Virus record (IMG/VR): IMGVR_UViG_3300009034_000017
Span: 1 to 64,000 of that record
Direction: 5' to 3' (one strand)
DNA from: a virus
Length of the DNA: 64,000 bases
The notes under the pieces are model-generated. The model worked only from the letters and a program-made list of their open reading frames with translations. It was not told where the DNA came from and ran no database searches. Positions 25,006 to 32,777 of this stretch are shown piece by piece (position 1 is the stretch's first letter; every line of letters begins with the position of its first letter). A program made the translations under genes and the position numbers.

Positions 25006-27657
25006 CTAATAGTACACTATGTGGATATTATCATACTCATTCTCGCGACACCAAGCCATGGCTGTCCAGAAAAACTGGTGGACAAATACTTTGGAGTCGC
25101 GTGTTTTGCGCAACTCTTTGCTAAAAGGCAGGCCAAGCGGCGGCCTCGCATTCCGCGCAGCTCGTGCCAAGCTAGTATGTGGATTATATTCTACCCGCTC
25201 ATGCCAAAGACGAAGCTGCTGATCCATCCCCTCCAACAGCCATTCGCCAATGTCTGCCTCTGGGGGCGGAGGGCTGGGCGTTTCCTCATCCGAAAGGTGG
25301 GCATGGGGATAGTAGAACTTCAGAATCTCACGCCATGACTTGCCTTGCTCGGCGGAGACTTTGGCGCCATACTGACACATCCGCCCAGGCCATTGTTTTC
25401 CATCATGCCCTGGCCGACCCTCGCAGTATGGACATGGCCCCAAACCACACTTGGAAATGTACTGGGCTTGGATAACCTTGTTGCTTGCGTCAAGCAAGTG
25501 GATACCCCTCGTCTCCGTGACTGCCCGAATGCTCTTATCCGTGATGTTTGACTCCCTGTACTGCTGACAGCAAGTTTCGGTACAAAGGTCTGCGCCCTGT
25601 GATGGATGCTTGCCACCATGTTCTCGATGGTACATTACATACGCACGGGCAGCAACTGCCTGAACCTTAAGGGCTTCAAGCAGCCAGCTACAGTACATCT
25701 CTGAACACACCACGCCTCCCAAGTAAGCTTCCACATCCATGGTTTGAACTGGGAGACCAGGAAGGTCTCTACGCCAAATTCTTGCTTGCATTCCGTCACC
25801 TCCGTTAAATATCCAATTTGTTGGTACTTCAAATTGCCTCTTTGTTGCATCTCGCAAAGCCCCGATGAGCTTCGGCTTGTTGTAATAGTTAAAGTGATCA
25901 TTTTCTGGGCCCCAGTTCCACATGAAGAGAGTCCCTCCCAAAACGTAAGGAAACTCGGACTCCAATATGTTGAACCATTCAATGATGTCTTGGGCCGTCC
26001 CCTCTGGTTGAACATTGGTCGGCCCGCACTCCGATATGAATATGTACTTATCAGGGAATAACTTGTGATGCCAGAGCATCCGGCGTCCAAACCAAGGCTC
26101 AAAGCGCTCAGGATGTCGCGAAGGCCAGTAGACATGCTGATCTAGGATGTCGCAAGCCGCAATGGCATCCCGACAGTATTCTAAGCCTGGCGGATCCATT
26201 GCGGGATCTATCCCCTCACGCATGAGTTCCATGAGCTCCTTGTCTTTCCTACCAAGGCCCCTTCTTACAATGAGTTCCTCTAGCCAAGTATCAACTATCA
26301 TCTTCCTCAGAGGGTAATCAATTACGTCAGGATCATCCCCCACTCCAGGAGACACTGCCGGGAAGTGCAGTATCACCTCGGGCAGATTTTGCCTGACTAC
26401 CTCGGCTGTCTTTAGGACCCATTCGTTCATCTTCTTCCAAGAATCTGGATTCTGTGCTTCAAATGGCCCCTCGATATTCAACTCGTTTCCTATGACCAAG
26501 TGCTTCGTTTTGTCTAAGAACTGTATGGCGTGGTCGCAAGCCTGTTGCGCGATTACCACGGGGTCGGTTGCTAGCCCCCCTGTGAAGTATGGTCGTAGGA
26601 GAATAAGAGCATTGGGTCGAGCCGCGCGAATCTGGCTGACTTGCTCCCATTTATCGACTACTGTGTAACAATCCATTCCCAATGAAACCATGCTGCTTAT
26701 ATTCGTGGGGTCTTTATTCGGCCCATGCATCCCCCACTTACAGTATGTCTTTGTCACTTCGTCAGGCGGCGGGGGATCCTCGGTATCCAAATTCAGAATC
26801 TCAATGACGTACTCGATAGGCGAGTAACATGTGACCATATCTGATCCCGCGAAAAGCAGGCCCACTATCTTTCGGCCCATATCCAATAACACCGAACCAG
26901 AGTCTCCCCCTTTGGACATGCACCCAGTTATAATCTGATCGTGGAACATAGCCACTTGATTGCCGGAATAGGCTACCTGAACCGTAACGCCTATTTGTTG
27001 AACGGTGCCCGTGGTTACGCCTGTTGTTCGCCCTGATTTTTGAACCGCCATTCCTAATTGCACTTCACCATACCCAGCGGGTTCCCCGATCCCCAAAATT
27101 TCACTGCTTACATCTTTCTGATAATCAGGCCAAGCAATGGCGCAGTCAACATAGTTTGGCTCACCTGCAAAATTGATGGATCTGAAATCCGCAAGATCGC
27201 CAATCCTGTCATCAACGGCCCCACCGTCTGCAGTCCCTGGCTGTAAAATGGTGTCCCCCAATCGGCCTATGTTGCAATCGGCAAGTACATGATTGTTGGA
27301 TAGGATGCACCAGCCCTGTTCACCCTTAACCCGCACGCGGCAGCCCAGCGTTCCGGCACTGACCTGATAGTGACCAATTGATACCCCGCCCGGTGCTGGC
27401 CGCCATTTGTCGGCCCGGGACTGAAGTGCCACGATCTTGCCGACCTCAATCACGTCAGTCTCTAGGTTTGTGAGGCTGGATATTTTGTGCCAAGGCCAGA
27501 TGAGGCGCTGCTTCTTCTCAACTCCCACTATTATGCATTTTCGATCAAGTTGCTTCCCGTTCTTGACCTTGTATCCCCATCCCACACTGACCACTCCGGG
27601 AACGGAGAATAGCTTGGCTAGTAGCTTGGCCTGTATAGATAATCTACTCTTTCTCAT
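25006..27657 (-). CDS. serine protease / glycosidase-like / SpoIID three-part fusion protein
   Basis: An 883-residue protein. Residues about 90-290 are a trypsin-like protease with an intact triad: H123 (SNNHVLA), D171 (VDCAIAW) and S253 (GGDSGSVLL). After a Pro-rich linker, 305-610 look like a TIM-barrel glycosidase of the clan-A type, with the proton-donor motif GNELNIE (E392) and the nucleophile motif ISECGPT (E543). Residues 640-780 match SpoIID, the septal lytic transglycosylase domain: DVEAYLGGVVCSEMYCSW (E653) and ALKVQAVAARAYVMYH, then RMCQYGA. A Pro-rich linker and about 85 residues of unknown fold end it. No signal peptide is visible. GGAGG precedes the ATG. Cell-wall degradation with self- or partner-processing is inferred. 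Confidence 0.75.
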   Translation of the reverse strand: MRKSRLSIQAKLLAKLFSVPGVVSVGWGYKVKNGKQLDRKCIIVGVEKKQRLIWPWHKISSLTNLETDVIEVGKIVALQSRADKWRPAPGGVSIGHYQVSAGTLGCRVRVKGEQGWCILSNNHVLADCNIGRLGDTILQPGTADGGAVDDRIGDLADFRSINFAGEPNYVDCAIAWPDYQKDVSSEILGIGEPAGYGEVQLGMAVQKSGRTTGVTTGTVQQIGVTVQVAYSGNQVAMFHDQIITGCMSKGGDSGSVLLDMGRKIVGLLFAGSDMVTCYSPIEYVIEILNLDTEDPPPPDEVTKTYCKWGMHGPNKDPTNISSMVSLGMDCYTVVDKWEQVSQIRAARPNALILLRPYFTGGLATDPVVIAQQACDHAIQFLDKTKHLVIGNELNIEGPFEAQNPDSWKKMNEWVLKTAEVVRQNLPEVILHFPAVSPGVGDDPDVIDYPLRKMIVDTWLEELIVRRGLGRKDKELMELMREGIDPAMDPPGLEYCRDAIAACDILDQHVYWPSRHPERFEPWFGRRMLWHHKLFPDKYIFISECGPTNVQPEGTAQDIIEWFNILESEFPYVLGGTLFMWNWGPENDHFNYYNKPKLIGALRDATKRQFEVPTNWIFNGGDGMQARIWRRDLPGLPVQTMDVEAYLGGVVCSEMYCSWLLEALKVQAVAARAYVMYHREHGGKHPSQGADLCTETCCQQYRESNITDKSIRAVTETRGIHLLDASNKVIQAQYISKCGLGPCPYCEGRPGHDGKQWPGRMCQYGAKVSAEQGKSWREILKFYYPHAHLSDEETPSPPPPEADIGEWLLEGMDQQLRLWHERVEYNPHTSLARAARNARPPLGLPFSKELRKTRDSKVFVHQFFWTAMAWCRENEYDNIHIVYY

Positions 27658-27682
27658 GTTCTTAACCTCCTATTTGGTGATT

Positions 27683-28345
27683 TCACAATAGAGTTAACTG
27701 AGAACGCCTCAATCTGTCTTGGCCGATTCTGTCAAGGCTCATTTTGACATAATCAGGATTGATGTCGCAGCCAAAGAACTTGCGGTCTAGGCGGTCGGCG
27801 GCTACAGCGGTTGTGCCGCTGCCTATAAAGGGATCAAAAATTAAGGCGCTTGGATCAGACAAATTCTCAATTAAATGGGTGGCCCAAGTCATATTCTGAG
27901 CCCACGGATGTTTTGTCTGATCTGGCGACCGTGTTCGGGGGATGCCGTCACACATAACTTTGTGTGTTGCCTTGCCCTTGCGGAAGTACAAGATAGGCTT
28001 CCATGTTACCATAAAATTTACACCAAACAATCGAGGATAGCTACGATTTTCCAGAGACCCCATCCAGTGATAATCAAGGTGCGGACACATCAATGACAAT
28101 ACCTCTGGTATTTGATAGTGCCCACAGAGGGTAACAAGCCATGATTTGTCTTTCATTACCCGTTGCCCACCAATAGCCAAGTTCCCAAATAGCAAAAGAG
28201 ACTCTCGTTTATAGGGCGGATCAGTCACCACCAAGTCTACACACCCATCAGGCATAGCGGCCATTACTTCCAAGCAATCACCGCAGACTATATCGCCCCG
28301 AACCTCCCCGCTTAACACTCTCTCAAATCTCTGTGCAAAGCCCAT
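27683..28345 (-). CDS. DNA methyltransferase, TDPPY type (orphan)
   Basis: A 220-residue beta-class amino-methyltransferase with TDPPY (near 41) and FDPFIGSGTTAVAADRL. The N-terminal GDIVCGDCLEVM and the C-terminal FGCDINPDYVKMSLDRI, RSQLTLL are nearly the same as in the genes at 31793 and 37234, while the middle differs. DPPY favours N6-adenine (also N4-cytosine in some). No adjacent endonuclease. The small middle suggests a short recognition sequence. Confidence 0.85.
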   Translation of the reverse strand: MGFAQRFERVLSGEVRGDIVCGDCLEVMAAMPDGCVDLVVTDPPYKRESLLLFGNLAIGGQRVMKDKSWLVTLCGHYQIPEVLSLMCPHLDYHWMGSLENRSYPRLFGVNFMVTWKPILYFRKGKATHKVMCDGIPRTRSPDQTKHPWAQNMTWATHLIENLSDPSALIFDPFIGSGTTAVAADRLDRKFFGCDINPDYVKMSLDRIGQDRLRRSQLTLL

Positions 28346-28394
28346 ACTCGGCCCTTTTTGTCTTTGTGCTTCCTATCTAAGAAGCCTTCGCAAC

Positions 28395-28613
28395 TCAATC
28401 CAAATTTCTTTGCTTGACAAGAGTGGGCTCCGTGCTTATTCGCTGCATTGTAGCCACGGCCCTTTCTGCCTTAATGCGTTCGGCCAACACAATGATGATA
28501 TTCCCTGCCTCATGCATATCCGCCACGCCAGAGGCAGGCGAACCACCCTTGCAACCATAGGGTGGCCATAGCAATTGCGCCGCTTCCATTTCTGCCCATA
28601 CACAGATGTCCAT
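28395..28613 (-). CDS. hypothetical small protein
   Basis: A 72-residue protein (MDICVWAEMEAAQLLWPPYG...). A helix near residues 35-60 (AGNIIIVLAERIKAERAVATM) is its clearest element. It lies in a run of minus-strand genes; an overlapping frame (28510-28710) is less protein-like and has a lower-quality start. No family recognised. Confidence 0.5.
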   Translation of the reverse strand: MDICVWAEMEAAQLLWPPYGCKGGSPASGVADMHEAGNIIIVLAERIKAERAVATMQRISTEPTLVKQRNLD

Positions 28614-28666
28614 TCTGCCTCCCCTTATCCCTTTTAATCAGAGCTACAGGCCAGTTTCCCCGCCCG

Positions 28667-28858
28667 TCACAAAGATAGCCCCAGAAGCCAGCGACCCAGT
28701 GTGTAGGCAACGATGAGTAGAACTATAAACACTACAACAAACTCAACCCAGCGCGGATTTCTATTGACTGTATCCAATACCCACATTAGGAATAGCACAA
28801 ACGCAGTCCCTGCCAGTAAAGCACATATCCCCAACACTAGATACCTAAGATGCTCCAT
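28667..28858 (-). CDS. small membrane protein with two transmembrane segments
   Basis: A 63-residue protein: LGICALLAGTAFVLFLMWVL and VEFVVVFIVLLIVAYTLGRW are two clear membrane helices joined by a short charged loop, with both ends probably on the same side. The gene follows a hairpin-rich leader (28885-28990). Role unknown. Confidence 0.65.
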   Translation of the reverse strand: MEHLRYLVLGICALLAGTAFVLFLMWVLDTVNRNPRWVEFVVVFIVLLIVAYTLGRWLLGLSL

Positions 28859-28884
28859 GTCCTCATCCCCTTTCAGCCTGCTTT

Positions 28885-28990
28885 TAGGCAGTCGCTCGCC
28901 TAGGAAGCGACCGCCATTGCCTACTACTGCCTAGGCTAGGTCTGACAAAGGAGGAAGTGTCCCTGCCGAAAGGGCTTGAACTTCCCTCTC
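28885..28990 (-). other. structured leader upstream of a small membrane protein gene
   Basis: TAGGCAGT (28885-28892) pairs exactly with ACTGCCTA (28926-28933), enclosing GTCGCT/AGCGAC (28891-28896, 28906-28911). A second, two-tier hairpin pairs GAGGAAGT (28951-28958) with ACTTCCCTC (28980-28988, one bulge) around CCCT/AGGG (28961-28964, 28971-28974). It could be a leader RNA for the gene at 28667-28858; no known family is recognised. Confidence 0.4.
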
Positions 28991-29010
28991 TTAGCAGACA
29001 AACAAGCTTA

Positions 29011-29235
29011 TTACCCCTTCCGTATCCCCGCGTTGTACCAGTCCACAAGCTGATTGAAGATTTCTCGGGGTATAGGTATGGTAACCCCAGCCAAAGCAGA
29101 GTCCTCCAGCACTTCTTGGGCTAAGGTCGCATCCTGCTCATCAAGCATTAGCGAGTATGGCCCAATTTCAATTACCACATTGTCAATCTCCAATGCACGT
29201 ATTTCGTCAAGCGTTCTTGCATCTCTGGGTTTCAT
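29011..29235 (-). CDS. hypothetical protein
   Basis: A 74-residue acidic protein (DNVVIEIGPYSLMLDEQDATLAQEV...). The ATG overlaps the upstream TGA (ATGA), so it is coupled to the gene at 29232. No family recognised. Confidence 0.65.
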   Translation of the reverse strand: MKPRDARTLDEIRALEIDNVVIEIGPYSLMLDEQDATLAQEVLEDSALAGVTIPIPREIFNQLVDWYNAGIRKG

Positions 29236-29528
29236 CCTTCCTCCAATAGGACGATCACTTCCTCACTCTTATCACAATAAGCCGCCCAGTCACTAAACAT
29301 GCCCATATCCCACTTTACGATTCCCTCGGTCGCAACCCTGATCGCAATCTGGTCAAAGCGGCCCTCCTCCACATTATAGCGCACCTGGTCAATGACGCCG
29401 TCAATGTAGATTGGGAAAATGACGAACTTGGACTCAAATTCCCTGCCAGCAACATACTCATCCAACTTGGGCTTGCATCGGTTGTATTCGGCGAGTATTC
29501 TGCTTCTTAGCTCGTCAGATATTTCCAT
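29232..29528 (-). CDS. hypothetical protein
   Basis: A 98-residue protein starting MEISDELRSRILAEYNRC. A longer reading to 29651 exists, but ATG 29528 overlaps the end of the upstream gene by 14 bp and gives a better protein-like start. The beta-rich part (FVIFPIYIDGVIDQVRYNV) is unassigned. Confidence 0.62.
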   Translation of the reverse strand: MEISDELRSRILAEYNRCKPKLDEYVAGREFESKFVIFPIYIDGVIDQVRYNVEEGRFDQIAIRVATEGIVKWDMGMFSDWAAYCDKSEEVIVLLEEG

Positions 29529-30120
29529 GTTGCAATGCCCAATATTCTTCCCTGCCGATAAACTCAGCGTTATCGGGAAATTGCCCAGACAGCCAATCAG
29601 GGATAGTCCCTTGCCCCCACAGGTCGTCGGTTCGATGTATTGCCCCGTCATTTATCTTGACGAAAAACTCCCGCCCAGCGAAGCCCTTAAATGGCCCACC
29701 GTGACGTTGAGAAACAGCCTTCTCATCTGGCAAAAGTGTCTTTTTGGGTATATAGCTTCTGCCATTGACACGCCACCACAGCGGATCATTACCATGCTTC
29801 TCAACCATATTGTGCCAGAAAGCGCACCCAAAACAGATGTGCTTCCCCCGCATCAAGGTTAGCTCGCGGCAGTCGCTGTAATGTTCATAGTATAGGGAGC
29901 CGCATTGTTTACATTGGCTTCTTTCCAATTCAACGATTCCCTTGGCATTCATAACTATAGATTGACTAGACGAGCTTGCGCTTTCATGAACGCGAAGGCT
30001 TTTGCCTTTGAGTTCAACCAAAATGTCATGGCCGTTGACATTGATTAGGGATTCGCCCGCCGGAACGGTGAGTGTATGGGGGATTTCCCCCACAATTAAG
30101 CGCAGGGTAGCTTGTTCCAT
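29515..30120 (-). CDS. zinc-binding hypothetical protein
   Basis: A 201-residue protein. ATG 30120 follows AAAGGAGAG, so the upstream ATG is ignored. The first 60 residues are a beta-rich domain (LRLIVGEIPHTLTVPAGESL). Then CKQCGSLYYEHYSDC and CFGC could bind zinc, and the C-terminal block (GGPFKGFAGREFFVKINDG, RTDDLWGQGTIPDWL, DNAEFIGR) is a pattern I associate with phage proteins of unknown function. Confidence 0.65.
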   Translation of the reverse strand: MEQATLRLIVGEIPHTLTVPAGESLINVNGHDILVELKGKSLRVHESASSSSQSIVMNAKGIVELERSQCKQCGSLYYEHYSDCRELTLMRGKHICFGCAFWHNMVEKHGNDPLWWRVNGRSYIPKKTLLPDEKAVSQRHGGPFKGFAGREFFVKINDGAIHRTDDLWGQGTIPDWLSGQFPDNAEFIGREEYWALQHGNI

Positions 30121-30155
30121 TTTCTCTCCTTTCAAAGTTATCAAGCAAGGCCGCG

Positions 30156-30267
30156 GGCTAGTCTTTCACCTAGCCGACGGGGGCCTGTGTGACTAGGAAG
30201 CCTCTCCGCCGTAGCCTGTCCCACCTACTGCGTTTCATAAGCGCAACGCCGCCGCAGCCCTTCCTAG
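30156..30267 (-). other. structured intergenic region upstream of the zinc-binding gene
   Basis: GGCTAG (30156-30161) pairs with CTAGCC (30170-30175), and CTAGGAAG (30193-30200) pairs with CTTCCTAG (30260-30267) around an inner GCGTT/AACGC stem (30230-30234, 30245-30249). It lies between the genes at 30264 and 29515, whose start is at 30120. It resembles the other hairpin-rich gaps in this block. Confidence 0.35.
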
Positions 30268-30476
30268 AGCCTAATCTGAAGCGCGTTGCCCCATCGTTCC
30301 ATGACTAGCCCACACTGGCACTTGTGCCGCTCACCGTGGGGAATGTCTGCCTGATCTTGCCCACACCTTGGGCAAGTCAGTGTGCCAGCATTGTAATCAG
30401 TGATTTGCAAGCCGGGTATAATCGCTGATTCATGTACCAATGGCTTAAAGTATTTGCTGTAGTTCAAGGTTTCCAT
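30264..30476 (-). CDS. small zinc-ribbon protein
   Basis: A 70-residue protein with CPRCGQDQADIPHGERHKCQCG, a four-cysteine zinc ribbon. ATG 30476 is chosen because AAAGGAGAGG precedes it. Zinc ribbons this small often bind nucleic acids or partner proteins; the target is unknown. Confidence 0.68.
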   Translation of the reverse strand: METLNYSKYFKPLVHESAIIPGLQITDYNAGTLTCPRCGQDQADIPHGERHKCQCGLVMERWGNALQIRL

Positions 30477-30505
30477 TTCCTCTCCTTTCAAATTCCCTAC
30501 TGATT

Positions 30506-30700
30506 TCAACCAGGCTTTGGCTGCATCATATTTAGCGTCCCGCGGCCAATAAGCTCTAGCGCTTCTCTCCTAGAAAAGCCCTCCTTCATATAGGCATGCA
30601 GGAGCTTTCTAGCTATGACGGCGATACATTGCCATAACTCATCGTCATCGGCCATCACCTTGTAGATGCCCGCGACTAGCTCTGTCACTTCACCCACCAT
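30506..30700 (-). CDS. hypothetical helical protein
   Basis: A 64-residue helical protein (ELVAGIYKVMADDDELWQCI, FSRREALELI). Its start overlaps the 3' end of the upstream gene by 11 bp and is preceded by AAAGGAG. No family recognised. Confidence 0.6.
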   Translation of the reverse strand: MVGEVTELVAGIYKVMADDDELWQCIAVIARKLLHAYMKEGFSRREALELIGRGTLNMMQPKPG

Positions 30701-30914
30701 TCATTTCTCCTTTCAAAGCTGTTTGATTTTGCCAAGCATCTCGCTGGCACCTCGCACGCTGTTTATTATCTCTATCAACTTGGGCCTTCAGCCAGCCGCG
30801 CCTATAGCAAGTTACAAAGCAAGTACGACAAGAGCGGCCCTGAGACCATATTGCTTCTAAACACTCTTTGTCTGCTGGAACGGTTCTAAAATGGCAAAGG
30901 TGCATCATACGCAT
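30690..30914 (-). CDS. small cysteine-rich protein
   Basis: A 74-residue basic protein with CxxC-type pairs (RSCRTCFVTC) and HLCHFRTVPADKECLE. ATG 30914 follows GAGGAGGAG; the longer frame to 30965 is not needed. It may bind zinc; no family recognised. It lies just downstream of the large RNA-like fold. Confidence 0.55.
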   Translation of the reverse strand: MRMMHLCHFRTVPADKECLEAIWSQGRSCRTCFVTCYRRGWLKAQVDRDNKQRARCQRDAWQNQTALKGEMNGG

Positions 30915-30978
30915 AACTCCTCCTCGCTGCCCCCATACTAGGCAACCGCCCTGCGGCACAAGCACATTCTTTGTTTGA

Positions 30979-31200
30979 TACTTGGGCTGGTTACTCCTCC
31001 CTGGCTTTCGCTAACTGATATTTCGTTGGGCAGCCTGAGACAGGGTCCGGGAACACTGATCCAATTGGCATGCACATTCTAGACTCAGTAGTCAACCCCA
31101 CCTCGTCACCTCAGTAGCCTCACCAGCCCAAGTACCAATCCTGCCCTGCCGTCTAGCCGCCTTGTTCGTCAGTGGGCACGTCACGAACAGGACAGGCGGC
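30979..31200 (-). ncRNA. candidate large structured RNA (unnamed)
   Basis: This 220 bp gap has no convincing gene and folds strongly. A perfect 13 bp closing stem joins 30979-30991 (TACTTGGGCTGGT) with 31122-31134, enclosing 130 nt with small stems such as CCTG/CAGG. On its upstream side a two-part hairpin pairs 31156-31162 with 31194-31200 and 31163-31169 with 31183-31189, with a 13-nt loop and a GGAC bulge. The neighbours are minus-strand genes (downstream start 30914, upstream gene end 31207), so a minus-strand transcript is likely. I recognise no known RNA family. Confidence 0.5.
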
Positions 31201-31206
31201 TTCGTT

Positions 31207-31494
31207 CTACTGGTAGCAATCCTTCTTTTGCACAGCCAGCTTATAGGCACCCGTCGTGCCAAGAACCGCGCCCAGAACCGAGAAGACGAACTGCACAACA
31301 GCTACGACGTAGGATGTCGTCTCAGGCCAGTAGTACATAACTCCCACTAGGGCCGCCCAGACTATGCCCAGCACTAAGTTGGCCTGCTTGGCCGCGTTCT
31401 CACTATTGATGATCCCCCAATTCTTGAGCGCCTCGATGATAAGCGCGGCAAGGGCACCAAAAGCAACTGTGCCGATCACTGGTAGCCAATCCAT
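31207..31494 (-). CDS. holin-like membrane protein
   Basis: A 95-residue protein. WLPVIGTVAFGALAALIIEAL and LVLGIVWAALVGVMYYW, then VVAVVQFVFSVLGAVLGTTGA are three membrane segments; a charged tail (KLAVQKKDC) follows. Size and layout fit a phage holin that would release lytic enzymes, but the muramidase gene is 24 kb away and the nearest wall-active gene is the double-psi barrel protein at 32778. AAGGAGGTGAG precedes the ATG. Confidence 0.55.
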   Translation of the reverse strand: MDWLPVIGTVAFGALAALIIEALKNWGIINSENAAKQANLVLGIVWAALVGVMYYWPETTSYVVAVVQFVFSVLGAVLGTTGAYKLAVQKKDCYQ

Positions 31495-31526
31495 TGTTTC
31501 TCACCTCCTTCCATAAAGTAATATTA

Positions 31527-31790
31527 TTAACACCCTAAATGCAGAGTGTCGATACAACCATCTTCATTCAGTATCTCAGAGACTACTTGTTGCGTGGAGA
31601 CTTGCCCTCGTAATGGCTCACTAGCTTTATCGCGGAATTGTTCTAGCAAATCTCGAACGTTCGGTGGATTGCCCGATACAGTGCATATTTTTCGCCAAGC
31701 CTTGATGTGGGACAAACCGCCGCAACCCATGTCATACATTGCGGCAGCCCCACGCCTATATGCTTCCTTGATAGCCTGTTCTACTGTCAT
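31527..31790 (-). CDS. hypothetical protein
   Basis: An 87-residue helical protein (VEQAIKEAYRRGAAAMYDMG). It starts just after the stop of the methyltransferase gene (TAATTATG). A second half with LRDLLEQF-like helix and cysteines. No family recognised. Confidence 0.6.
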   Translation of the reverse strand: MTVEQAIKEAYRRGAAAMYDMGCGGLSHIKAWRKICTVSGNPPNVRDLLEQFRDKASEPLRGQVSTQQVVSEILNEDGCIDTLHLGC

Positions 31791-31792
31791 AA

Positions 31793-32554
31793 TTACAATA
31801 GCTCCAATTGTGCACGGCTCTCTCTATCTCGCCGCAGTCTTTCTAGGGCCATCCTGACATAGCTGGGGTTGATGTCGCAGCCGAAGAAGCGGCGGCCTAG
31901 TCGGTCGGCGGCTACGGCGGTGGTGCCGCTACCAATAAAGGGGTCAAATAGAAGCTCACAGGGCATACCATCCAGCAGTTCAAGTATTAGGCTAATCGGC
32001 TTTTGTGGTTCTATCAGCCGTTCTTTGGAAGGTACGGGCTTGCATTTCAAAACATCGGGTTTGTTGTTGCGTCTATCTAGGGGCGGGGCACCATGGCCGC
32101 GGAGGTATAGTATCAACTCAAACTGTTTGCGGAAATCAGTGCCAAAGCCTATTCGCCCTTTGTCCCACACTAGAAGCTGTTGATACCATCGTTCATAAGT
32201 CGCAGCAAATAATACTGGGTAGAAATTCGCATCGCAAAACACAAACAGGCGGCCCGTGGGCTTGGTTACTCTCTCAAGCTCTGCGAATACAAGGGACATT
32301 TGGCACGAGGATGCTGAAAAATCCCCAAGGTTACGGATTAGCTTGCGTGAAGCCGCTGTATAAACTGGCAGGGTAAACAGCGGATCCGTCACCACCAAAT
32401 CCACACACTCATCCGGCATCTGCCCCATCACTTCTAGGCAGTCGCCCGCCACTATTGTGTTTTCCGAATAAGGCCCCAAATCAATCAGGTGCTGCTGCCC
32501 CTTAACAAAACCTTGGCTATATCGCTCGGTATTTCTGCATTGCTTCCTGAACAT
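31793..32554 (-). CDS. DNA methyltransferase-like protein with altered DPLF motif
   Basis: A 253-residue beta-class methyltransferase relative. The N-terminal LGPYSENTIVAGDCLEVMGQ and the C-terminal FDPFIGSGTTAVAADRLGRRF, RMALERLRRDR are family-typical, but the catalytic motif reads TDPLF, not DPPF/DPPY. The second proline is normally invariant, so activity is doubtful. The gene overlaps the upstream one by 38 bp. Its conserved ends match the genes at 27683 and 37234. Confidence 0.75.
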   Translation of the reverse strand: MFRKQCRNTERYSQGFVKGQQHLIDLGPYSENTIVAGDCLEVMGQMPDECVDLVVTDPLFTLPVYTAASRKLIRNLGDFSASSCQMSLVFAELERVTKPTGRLFVFCDANFYPVLFAATYERWYQQLLVWDKGRIGFGTDFRKQFELILYLRGHGAPPLDRRNNKPDVLKCKPVPSKERLIEPQKPISLILELLDGMPCELLFDPFIGSGTTAVAADRLGRRFFGCDINPSYVRMALERLRRDRESRAQLELL

Positions 32555-32765
32555 CTTTAAGGATTTCCCGCCCCAAGTTCCTGCTTGGGTGCACTGTGGC
32601 CAGATTCATTTCCAACCGGATGTTTAATGGGATTTGCTTCGCCTGCACTAAGGCTTGCGTAATCCTCGCTATGGCCCATCCTTCCTCTGGCAAAGGGCCC
32701 TTAAACCACATTTGCCCCATCAATGTTCGCAGCAATTCTTCCGCAATATCTTCTAGCCGAGCCAT
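32517..32765 (-). CDS. hypothetical protein
   Basis: An 82-residue helical protein (LEDIAEELLRTLMGQMWFKG, GREILKDVQEAMQKY) with GAGGAGGG before its ATG. It overlaps the start of the methyltransferase-like gene. No family recognised. Confidence 0.62.
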   Translation of the reverse strand: MARLEDIAEELLRTLMGQMWFKGPLPEEGWAIARITQALVQAKQIPLNIRLEMNLATVHPSRNLGREILKDVQEAMQKYRAI

Positions 32766-32777
32766 CTAACCCTCCTC

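Noticed and set aside
28510-28710. 66-residue minus-strand frame
   Set aside because: Overlaps the more plausible frame at 28395 and the membrane protein gene; composition is Trp/Gly-rich shadow.
30966-31206. Group I intron or known large phage RNA (GOLLD/ROOL)
   Set aside because: Too short and the conserved core words were not found.
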